Source: Saccharibacillus deserti | GTDB lineage: Bacteria; Bacillota; Bacilli; Paenibacillales; Paenibacillaceae | Direction of reading: 5' to 3' | Length of the DNA: 64,000 nucleotides | Assembly (NCBI RefSeq): GCF_013618475.1 | Contig: NZ_JABJVN010000008.1 | Location: 134,427 to 198,426 of the forward strand | Shown: piece by piece, positions 57,902 to 64,000 of the stretch | How positions within the stretch are numbered: position 1 is the first letter of the stretch | Layout: each line of letters starts with the position of its first letter | Translations under genes and position numbers: made by a program | The notes under the pieces: generated by a model | Seen by the model: the letters and a program-made list of their open reading frames with translations, nothing else | Told to the model about the DNA's origin: nothing | The model's database searches: none

Positions 57902-58504
57902 CTACTTAAACCATTTCAGGCGCTCTTCGAGCGGTTTGAACTGCTTCTCGCCGGCCGGTGCGGTCGGCTTGCCGAACGGCATCTGCGCGATCAGCTTCCA
58001 GCTCTCCGGAATGTCCCATTCCGCTTTGGCTTTCTCGTCGATCAGCGGGTTGTAATGCTGGAGCGTAGCGCCGTAGCCTTCGGCTTCGAGCAGTGTCCAG
58101 ATCGCGTACTGATGCATGCCGGAAGACTGCTGCGACCAGATCGGGAAGTTATCCTGATAAGCCTGGAACTGCTCCTGCATCCCGCGGATCACCGATTCGT
58201 CTTCGAAAAAGAGAATGGTGCCGTAGCCCGCTTTGAAGCTGTTCATTTTTTCCTGAGTCGGTCCGAAATTGCCTTCCGGCACGATTTCTTTCAGAATGGC
58301 CGTCGTAAAGTCCCACAGTCTGTCATGATGCTCGCCGAGCAGCACGACGACGCGCGCGCTCTGCGAATTGAACGACGATGGCACATGCAGCAGCGTCTGC
58401 TCGATCAAATCGCGAATCTTGTCGTCGGATGTCGTCTGTTCCTTGCTGATTCCGTAGATACTGCGTCTGTTCTTCATCAGTTCCAGCATACTTTCGGTCG
58501 TCAA
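57902..58504 (-). CDS. Nitroreductase family oxidoreductase (HBN1/YfhC-like)
   Basis: A 200-residue FMN-dependent oxidoreductase. RRSIYGISK gives the phosphate-binding Arg-Arg-Ser of the family, HVPSSFNSQSARVVVLLG (in part) the next conserved stretch, and the end LIAQMPFGKPTAPAGEK the usual substrate-pocket loop. The start is TTG at 58504, preceded by GGGGAGG at 8 bases; no ATG has such a signal. These enzymes reduce nitro and quinone compounds. It is divergent from the amylase transcription unit. Confidence 0.87.
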   Translation of the reverse strand: MTTESMLELMKNRRSIYGISKEQTTSDDKIRDLIEQTLLHVPSSFNSQSARVVVLLGEHHDRLWDFTTAILKEIVPEGNFGPTQEKMNSFKAGYGTILFFEDESVIRGMQEQFQAYQDNFPIWSQQSSGMHQYAIWTLLEAEGYGATLQHYNPLIDEKAKAEWDIPESWKLIAQMPFGKPTAPAGEKQFKPLEERLKWFK

Positions 58505-58667
58505 CCTAAACGCCTCCCCAAAGTTAGTCCGCTCCCGCATCTGCACGCCAACGGCCCAATTTATTATTACCCCAGCCGGCCTCCTTTTCAAGCAGGCATG
58601 CCCAATTCCCCCTTTTCGTCAAGTAAGCGCTATCGAAATCGATACTTTCGTAAAAAAATTCTTCTTC

Positions 58668-58694
58668 GTTTAGGCCCCCTGTTTTTTTGGGTAA
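58668..58694 (+). promoter_or_regulatory. Sigma-B-like promoter upstream of the alpha-amylase gene
   Basis: GTTTAG-N15-GGGTAA differs from the csbD promoter only by one spacer base and the last -10 base. Transcription would start about 20 bp before the inverted-repeat element, placing that element in a 310-base leader. Confidence 0.55.
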
Positions 58695-58721
58695 CTTGTA
58701 TTATTCCTTATTAGCGAGCGA

Positions 58722-58825
58722 GTACCTTGACCAATCCTGATCAGAGGGTTGCGTTCGCCTGAAACGCATACGCTTTAGGTGCGATTCAGGGGGGAGTAAC
58801 CTTACTATTAACTTGGTCAAGGTAC
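58722..58825 (+). ncRNA. 104-bp element with 13-bp inverted ends, leader RNA or MITE-like insertion
   Basis: GTACCTTGACCAA (58722-58734) and TTGGTCAAGGTAC (58813-58825) are perfectly complementary. Inside, AGGGTT can pair with AACCTT, CCTGAA with TTTAGG and GCGTT with AACGC, so a long branched hairpin can form. A 4-bp direct repeat, CGAG, flanks TACC...GGTA on both sides, as would a target duplication. It lies between a sigma-B-like promoter and the amylase gene. No known riboswitch was recognised. Confidence 0.5.
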
Positions 58826-59011
58826 GAGCCGAATATCCCGCTGCACGGAAAACCGTTCGATGCTCCCTTTCCGGCTCCCTGACCGATTACCCGATGCCCC
58901 GGCATCTTTTTCTAAATTCCCGGCCTGATGGCATCCGGCTTCCCATTCGTATTTGGATGGACATCCGCATACGCAGCCGCACCCCAACGAATTCGAGGAG
59001 GTTTTTTTATC

Positions 59012-60502
59012 ATGCCCGCCAATCACACGATGATGCAATTTTTCGAATGGCACGTAGACGCCGACGGACAACACTGGAACCGACTCAAAGAAATGGCTCC
59101 CGAACTCAAACAATGGGGCATCGACTCCGTCTGGATTCCGCCCGTCACCAAAGGGCAGTCCGCGGAAGATACCGGCTACGGCGTATACGACCTGTACGAT
59201 TTGGGAGAGTTCGACCAGAAAGGTACGGTCCGCACCAAATACGGCACCAAAGAAGAACTGAAAAGCGCCATCGCGGCCTGTCACGAATTCGGCATCGCCG
59301 TCTACGTCGATCTGGTCATGAACCATAAAGCCGGCGCGGACGAGACGGAACGCTTCAAGGTGGTCGAAGTCGATCCGAACAACCGCAACGAAGTCATCTC
59401 CGAAGAACCGTTCGAGATCGAAGGCTGGACCAAATTCACCTTCCCGGGCCGGGGCGACCAATACTCCGCGTTCAAATGGGATGCCCGCCACTTCAACGGC
59501 ACCGACTTCGACAATGCGACCGGCAACAACGGCATTTACCGGATCGGCGGCGAAAGCCGCAGCTGGGACGACAAGGTGGACAACGAGTTCGGCAACTACG
59601 ATTACCTGATGTTCGCCAACATCGATTACCGGCTGCCGGAAGTCCGCGAAGAAATGATGGAGTGGGGACGCTGGCTGGTGGACACGCTTCAATGCAGCGG
59701 CTACCGCCTGGATGCGATCAAGCATATCAACCATGACTTTATCCGCGAATTTGCGGGCGAAATGATCCGCAAGCGCGGCGAAGATTTCTATATTGTCGGC
59801 GAGTTCTGGAACAACGATCTGAACGCCTGCCGGGAATTCCTGGATAACGTCGATTACCGGATCGATCTGTTCGACGTCGCGCTGCATTACAAGCTGCATG
59901 CGGCGTCGCAGGCCGGCAGGGACTTCGATCTGACAACGATTTTTGACGATACGCTGGTCCAGACCCACCCGACCAACGCGGTCACATTCGTGGACAACCA
60001 TGATTCCCAACCGGGCGAATCGCTCGAATCCTGGATTGACGACTGGTTCAAGCAGAGTGCGTACGCGCTGATCCTGCTGCGGCGCGACGGGTATCCGTGC
60101 GTGTTCTACGGCGATTACTTCGGCATCGGCGGCGAGAATCCGATCGAAGGCAAGAAGATGGCGATCGATCCGCTGCTCTACGCCCGCTGCCAAAAAGCGT
60201 ACGGCGAACAGGTCGACTACTTCGACCATCCGAATACGATCGGCTGGGTGCGTCTGGGCAGCGAAGAAGTGGTCGGTTCCGGCTGCGCGGTCGTGATCTC
60301 GAACGGCGACGAAGGCGAGAAAAGAATGAACGTCGGCGCGGAACGTGCCGGCGAAGAATGGATCGATCTGACCAACACCCGCGAAGAGAAGATCGTGATC
60401 GAAGAAGACGGCTTTGCCACCTTCCCGGTCAACGGCGGCAGCGTGTCCGTCTGGGCGCTTCCCGAAGAAGACCTCAGCATGGACTGTGCGGCGAGCGAGT
60501 AA
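59012..60502 (+). CDS. Intracellular GH13 alpha-amylase
   Basis: A 496-residue alpha-1,4-glucan hydrolase of the liquefying-amylase-like subgroup (GH13_5 type). The catalytic triad is Asp234 (YRLDAIKHI), Glu264 (IVGEFWNND) and Asp331 (FVDNHDSQP), nearly the same positions as in Bacillus licheniformis amylase. VYVDLVMNHKAG is conserved region I. There is no signal peptide, so it degrades internal glycogen or imported maltodextrin. The ATG at 59012 follows GAGGAGG. A sigma-B-like promoter and a 104-bp inverted-repeat element precede it, hinting at stress control. Confidence 0.93.
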   Translation: MPANHTMMQFFEWHVDADGQHWNRLKEMAPELKQWGIDSVWIPPVTKGQSAEDTGYGVYDLYDLGEFDQKGTVRTKYGTKEELKSAIAACHEFGIAVYVDLVMNHKAGADETERFKVVEVDPNNRNEVISEEPFEIEGWTKFTFPGRGDQYSAFKWDARHFNGTDFDNATGNNGIYRIGGESRSWDDKVDNEFGNYDYLMFANIDYRLPEVREEMMEWGRWLVDTLQCSGYRLDAIKHINHDFIREFAGEMIRKRGEDFYIVGEFWNNDLNACREFLDNVDYRIDLFDVALHYKLHAASQAGRDFDLTTIFDDTLVQTHPTNAVTFVDNHDSQPGESLESWIDDWFKQSAYALILLRRDGYPCVFYGDYFGIGGENPIEGKKMAIDPLLYARCQKAYGEQVDYFDHPNTIGWVRLGSEEVVGSGCAVVISNGDEGEKRMNVGAERAGEEWIDLTNTREEKIVIEEDGFATFPVNGGSVSVWALPEEDLSMDCAASE

Positions 60503-60577
60503 TTCTCTGCGTGGCGTGAACCGCTTCAGGCGGAGCGCAACCCGTCCGAACGTTCGCACATAAATCCGCCCGATTCC

Positions 60578-60638
60578 AAAAAAGACCCGCCAGCCCTGAA
60601 TCCGCCGTAAAGCGAATTCGAAGCCGACGGGTCTTTTC
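60578..60638. terminator. Bidirectional terminator between amylase and LysE genes
   Basis: AAAAGACCCG and CGGGTCTTTT pair around a 38-base arm that can fold further, with U-tracts on both strands. Confidence 0.75.
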
Positions 60639-60643
60639 GCCTT

Positions 60644-61279
60644 TCAATTTCGCAGCAGCTCTTCCGCAAGGTTCCACAGCAGAATCAGCGCGGTACCCCA
60701 AATAAACAGCGCCGATCCCCGGTTGAACCGGCTCATCAGCCGCCCGCCGCCGTCGAAGCGGCGCAGCACCGAACCGGCTCCGGCCAGGCCCGCAAACCAG
60801 ATCCAAGAAACAGCGACGCAGGACGCCGCGAAGCGCAGTTGATCCGCGCCGTTGTAAGCGAGCGCACTCGTTCCGATAACGCCGACCGTATCGAGCAGCG
60901 CGTGCGGATTGAGCAGTGAGACCGAGGCGGCGAACAGAATCTGCTTCGAAGGCGGCAGCGCCCGGGCCGAAGCGGTGCCGCTGCCCGGATCTCCGGACGG
61001 ACGCGACCACCAGAGCGAGAAGCCCATGTAGGCGAGAAAAGCGATCCCGGCCAACATCAGGCCGAAGCGAAGCTCTTCGAATTCCAGCACCACGGCGGAG
61101 ACGCCGAACACGGCCAGCAGGATAAGCAGCGTATCGCACAGCGCCGCGGCGATGATGGCCGGAAAGGCCCCGGACAAGCGCGGCTGGGCCGCGCCTTGGG
61201 TAAATATGAATACGTTCTGCACGCCAAGCGGCAGAATCAGGCCGAGGGCCAGGACGAATCCGTGCAGCATGGCTTCCAT
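60644..61279 (-). CDS. LysE/ArgO-family amino acid exporter
   Basis: A 211-residue protein with six predicted helices. The N-terminal GLILPLGVQNVFIFTQG is the hallmark of the LysE/ArgO group, which exports Lys and Arg, and SVSLLNPHALLDTVGVIG (in part LLNPHALLDT) is the second signature. The ATG at 61279 follows AAAGGAG at 11 bases. It is divergent from a MocR-type regulator with shared operator-like repeats, so that regulator probably controls export. The amino acid is an inference. Confidence 0.88.
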   Translation of the reverse strand: MEAMLHGFVLALGLILPLGVQNVFIFTQGAAQPRLSGAFPAIIAAALCDTLLILLAVFGVSAVVLEFEELRFGLMLAGIAFLAYMGFSLWWSRPSGDPGSGTASARALPPSKQILFAASVSLLNPHALLDTVGVIGTSALAYNGADQLRFAASCVAVSWIWFAGLAGAGSVLRRFDGGGRLMSRFNRGSALFIWGTALILLWNLAEELLRN

Positions 61280-61334
61280 GGATAGATCGACTCCTTTTCT
61301 TCTTCCATGGTACGATATCCGGAGCAAAAGAAAA

Positions 61335-61367
61335 CCTCCAATTGGACGGTTTCCGTACCCTCCAATT
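61335..61367. promoter_or_regulatory. Direct-repeat operator in the LysE-MocR intergenic region
   Basis: CCTCCAATT occurs twice (61335-61343 and 61359-61367), 24 bp apart start to start. The first copy overlaps the palindrome TCCAATTGGA (61337-61346). MocR regulators such as GabR and PdxR bind direct repeats, so this is a good candidate site. Confidence 0.6.
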
Positions 61368-61445
61368 TCTGACCGTTTGCCGTCCGGCTGCCGGATCATC
61401 CGGAAAAGTCCGGTCCGGAGTCCTACGAAGAAAGGAGACGCCGCC

Positions 61446-62891
61446 ATGGATTGGAAACCTGCCCCGCGTTCGCCTCGCACCCTGCAGGCACAGATTGCCG
61501 GCTGGATCGCCGAACGGATCGAATGCGGCGATTGGGCAGCCGGCACCCGCCTGCCCTCCCAGCGCGAGTTCGCCGCACGCCTCGGCGTCAACCGCAGCAC
61601 GGTACAAAATGCGCTGGACGAGCTGAAAGCCGGGGGTCTGCTCGAAACCCGCCGCGGCTCGGGCGTCTACGTCTCGGGCAGCGCCTGGAATGCTCTGCTG
61701 GCCCGCTCGCAGCCGAACTGGCAGCGCCATATCCGCGCGAGCGTACATAAGCCGAACCGGCATACGATCCGGCTGATCAACGATAGCGAGCCCGATCCGT
61801 CGTTCATCCGGCTTGGAACCGGAGAGCTCTCGCCCGACCTGCTGCCTGTACGGGAGCTGGAGGCATCCCTGCGCGATCTCCGGCTCGACGCGCGATCGAT
61901 CGGCTACTCCGAACCGCTTGGCAGCCTGCGGCTGCGCAGGGCGCTGTGCACGAAGCTTGAGACACTCGGCATCCGCGCACAGCCCGATAACGTCTGTATC
62001 GTTTCCGGTGCGCTTCAGGCGCTTCAACTTATCGCCGTCGGCCTGCTTGAAGAAGGCTCGACCGTTTTCCATGAACCGGTCTCCTACCTCAATTCGGTCC
62101 ATCCGTTTCAATCGGCCGGCATGCGAATGCGGCCTTTTCGCCCAGACGACAAACCGTTGAAGGAAAAGCTTGAACGATCGGTCCGGGGCCGCCAATCTCT
62201 GCTGTACACGGTGCCCACGCTGAATAATCCGACCGGACGCAGCTGGAACGAATCCGAGCGTCGCGGCGTATACGAAGCCTGCTCGGAACTGCGCATTCCG
62301 ATCATCGAAGACGACGTATACCGCGACCTTCTATTCGCTCCCGGCATCCCGCCGATCAAATCGCTCGACAATTCCGGTCAGGCGGTCTATCTCGGCAGCC
62401 TGTCCAAGTCGCTCAGCCCCGGTCTGCGGATTGGGTGGATTGTCGCCCCTTCGCCTGCCGCGGCAAGGTTGGCCGATGTCAAAATGCAGACCGATTACGG
62501 GTCCAGCGCTTTTTCGCAGGAAATCGCCGCGCATTGGCTGGAATCCGGCTTGTATGACCGCAACGCGGAGCGGCTTCGGGGCGAACTGCGGCTTCGTGCG
62601 AACTCCGTTGAAGAAACGCTGCGCGAAACGTTCGAAGAATTGGCAGACTGGAAGTCGCCCGAAGGCGGCTTTTATATCTGGCTGAAATTCCGTGATCCGA
62701 TCGTGGACAAAGGCTTCTTCCGCCGCCTGCTGGATCGCAAAATATTGATCAATCCCGGCTATATCTACGCACCGGACGACCTGCATCATATCCGCCTCTC
62801 CTATGCTTACGCCTCGCGCGAAGAAATGGGGATCGGCCTTGCGGCCCTGCGCGAAGAAGCGGAACGGGCCTGCCTGCGGCGGCGCGGATAA
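61446..62891 (+). CDS. MocR-family (GntR-aminotransferase) PLP-dependent regulator
   Basis: A 481-residue chimera. Residues 10-80 form a GntR winged helix (GTRLPSQREFAARLGVNRST in part SQREFAARLGV, and GSGVYVS). From residue 115 onward it is a fold-type I aminotransferase domain, with PLP-binding Lys321 in SLSKSLSPGLRIGW and the NNPTGRSW, IIEDDVYRDL motifs. It likely senses an amino acid or vitamin B6 through PLP and controls the divergent LysE exporter. The ATG at 61446 follows AAAGGAG. The frame is open upstream into the exporter gene's promoter, with no other start signal. Confidence 0.92.
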   Translation: MDWKPAPRSPRTLQAQIAGWIAERIECGDWAAGTRLPSQREFAARLGVNRSTVQNALDELKAGGLLETRRGSGVYVSGSAWNALLARSQPNWQRHIRASVHKPNRHTIRLINDSEPDPSFIRLGTGELSPDLLPVRELEASLRDLRLDARSIGYSEPLGSLRLRRALCTKLETLGIRAQPDNVCIVSGALQALQLIAVGLLEEGSTVFHEPVSYLNSVHPFQSAGMRMRPFRPDDKPLKEKLERSVRGRQSLLYTVPTLNNPTGRSWNESERRGVYEACSELRIPIIEDDVYRDLLFAPGIPPIKSLDNSGQAVYLGSLSKSLSPGLRIGWIVAPSPAAARLADVKMQTDYGSSAFSQEIAAHWLESGLYDRNAERLRGELRLRANSVEETLRETFEELADWKSPEGGFYIWLKFRDPIVDKGFFRRLLDRKILINPGYIYAPDDLHHIRLSYAYASREEMGIGLAALREEAERACLRRRG

Positions 62892-62903
62892 ACCGGACAA
62901 AAC

Positions 62904-62932
62904 AGCCCGCCTCCTGGGGAGACGGGCTTTTG
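62904..62932. terminator. Terminator after the MocR gene
   Basis: AGCCCG-C-CTCC pairs with GGAG-A-CGGGCT around three bases, with one mismatch, followed by UUUUG on the plus strand. Confidence 0.85.
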
Positions 62933-63043
62933 CCGTTCGATTCGGAAGCGCTGCGGCAGACGGCGCGAACCGCCCGGGCAAATCCGGCCCGGTCCGGCAA
63001 AGTGAGATAAACGCTTGATCGGAGATCGGCGCAGTGCCGTCCT

Positions 63044-63709
63044 TTACACCCAGCGAATGACGTCTTCCGCAGCCCGGCGCGTCTGCGGCCGGGGTTCCGC
63101 CGTCCGGTATCCGAATGCTGCCATGACGCTGACCCCGTAAGTCCCGTCTTCAAGCAGGCCGGCTTCTTCAAGCACTTCGTCCAGCTTTGCACGGTCGAAG
63201 CCTTCGATCGGGCAGGAATCGATACCGATCTGCGCGGCGGCCGTCATCATGTTGCCAAGCGCGATATACGTCTGCTTGGATGCCCAGTCGAACAGGCTGC
63301 GCTCGTCATTCAGATCCATATGTTCTTCCTGGAACGTTTTGTAGAAATCGGTCATCATCTTCTCGACGGTCTCCGGCGGATATTTCTTGACTTCGAGCAT
63401 CTGCCGCTTCATGTAGGCCGAATCGTACCGTACGTCGCGGCGGGCCAATATCACGACAAAATGGCTGGCCGTCGGCAGATGTCCCTGCGCGCCCCAGGAG
63501 ACCGGACGCATTTTCCCGCGCAGTTCCGGGTCCTGCACCACTACGAATTTCCACGGTTCGAGACCGATCGAGCTTGGGGACAGACGCCCCGTTTCCAGAA
63601 TGAAGTCGAATTCGTCGGCCGGAATTTTCCGGTCGGGATCAAAAGTTTTGGTTGCGTGTCTGAATCGGTAGGCATCCAGGATTTCACGCCGTTTTGTTTC
63701 GCTGCTCAT
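63044..63709 (-). CDS. Nitroreductase (NfsB/YfkO-like NAD(P)H oxidoreductase)
   Basis: A 221-residue FMN enzyme that reduces nitro compounds and quinones. RHATKTFDPDRKI is the N-terminal FMN-phosphate region (R-x-A-T-K-x-F), LSPSSIGLEPWKFVVV the second, IDSCPIEGFDRAKLDEV the NfsB-type segment, and GYRTAE near the end the usual C-terminal motif. The ATG follows AAGGCGG. AT-rich DNA with repeats of TTAC/GTAA type lies upstream (63738-63770), as before HxlR-regulated genes, but no regulator is nearby. Confidence 0.92.
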   Translation of the reverse strand: MSSETKRREILDAYRFRHATKTFDPDRKIPADEFDFILETGRLSPSSIGLEPWKFVVVQDPELRGKMRPVSWGAQGHLPTASHFVVILARRDVRYDSAYMKRQMLEVKKYPPETVEKMMTDFYKTFQEEHMDLNDERSLFDWASKQTYIALGNMMTAAAQIGIDSCPIEGFDRAKLDEVLEEAGLLEDGTYGVSVMAAFGYRTAEPRPQTRRAAEDVIRWV

Positions 63710-63797
63710 GAGGTAGACCGCCTTTTTGATAGATGTGTAAATCGATAATTGGTTACTTTTAATTACCGGTACATTCTATCGCTTTTGCGCCGCCGGG

Positions 63798-64000
63798 TCA
63801 ATCGGCAAAGATCGTGGGTCCCTGCATCTTCTCATTCCGATTGACAAGTTCGGCCCGGCTGATTGGTCCGATTTCGATTGTGCCGCCGTTGTCCGCCGCA
63901 TAACGGAATATGCGGAACGATTCCTGCGCGCCCTGATACGTTTCAGCGACGAAATCGAAGGTTCGGCCGTCAGCGCTCCATTGGCAGCTCGAAGAGCCGG
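63798..64000 (-). CDS. Partial CDS at the right edge, unknown product
   Basis: The last 66 residues of a protein whose 5' end lies outside the window. The visible part is polar, without membrane segments, and includes SADGRTFDFVAETYQGAQES and NGGTIEIGPISRAELVNR. The codon use matches the neighbours and the frame ends in TGA at 63798. No family was recognised. It converges on nothing to its left; the nitroreductase gene is on the same strand 88 bp downstream. Confidence 0.55.
   Translation of the reverse strand, partial: GSSSCQWSADGRTFDFVAETYQGAQESFRIFRYAADNGGTIEIGPISRAELVNRNEKMQGPTIFAD

Noticed and set aside
63738-63770. HxlR-type operator before the second nitroreductase gene
   Set aside because: GGTTAC and ATTACC match only four of six positions as an inverted repeat, and no HxlR gene is adjacent; kept as a remark only.

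Overview
The window reads as a chromosomal segment of a moderately GC-rich endospore-former-type Firmicute, most likely Paenibacillaceae (Paenibacillus or Saccharibacillus type). The evidence is strong AGGAGG-type ribosome binding sites before almost every gene, frequent TTG and GTG starts, a lipoteichoic acid synthase, a CidA/CidB pair, a CsbD protein behind a sigma-B-type promoter, a KtrB potassium channel subunit, and many two-component and AraC/MerR/MarR/LysR/MocR regulators. The genus is an inference. No rRNA, tRNA, CRISPR array, complete insertion sequence or prophage was seen.

Layout. 1-7.1 kb: a 53-bp tandem repeat array running off the left edge and into the 3' end of a nucleoside hydrolase gene, then an MMPL exporter with a palindromic operator, a lipid kinase and a GGDEF-EAL protein. 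7.2-16.9 kb: a MarR-controlled heterodimeric ABC exporter operon, a MerR/TipAS regulator, Hsp33, a Cas4-like nuclease/Rad3-type helicase and a secreted NlpC/P60 endopeptidase. 17-27.5 kb: ltaS; a five-gene ABC transporter plus two-component operon resembling antimicrobial-peptide self-protection modules; an AraC regulator; a LysR-cidA-cidB locus. 27.5-31.5 kb: a three-gene operon of a KaiC-like double-domain ATPase, a small winged-helix-like protein and a PocR/GAF/LuxR regulator. 31.6-38.2 kb: an ABC-2 exporter pair, a stalk-domain secreted protein, an MFS transporter and an OmpR-type regulator. 38.3-41.9 kb: a sugar ABC importer operon with a cre-like site and an unusual intercistronic region. 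41.9-48.2 kb: two gene remnants, an alpha/beta hydrolase, ktrB with an HNH protein of unusual composition, and a hybrid kinase. 48.5-51.1 kb: csbD with a sigma-B-type promoter and a chain of hairpins, then a GH36 alpha-galactosidase. 51.2-64 kb: VTT membrane protein, cupin, diguanylate cyclase, amidase, DUF1835-SnoaL fusion, DUF72 protein, two nitroreductases, an intracellular alpha-amylase behind a sigma-B-like promoter and a 104-bp inverted-repeat element, a LysE exporter/MocR regulator pair and a partial gene at the right edge.

Themes. Sugar use: alpha-galactosidase, alpha-amylase and a three-gene importer. Envelope defence and remodelling: LtaS, NlpC/P60, CidAB, the ABC-two-component operon, MMPL and MarR-controlled exporters. 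Cyclic-di-GMP: one likely phosphodiesterase and one likely cyclase. General stress: csbD and possibly the amylase share a GTTTAG-N14/15-GGGTA(T/A) promoter. The least explained items are the 53-bp array, the hairpin chain after csbD, the 104-bp element before the amylase and the KaiC operon.
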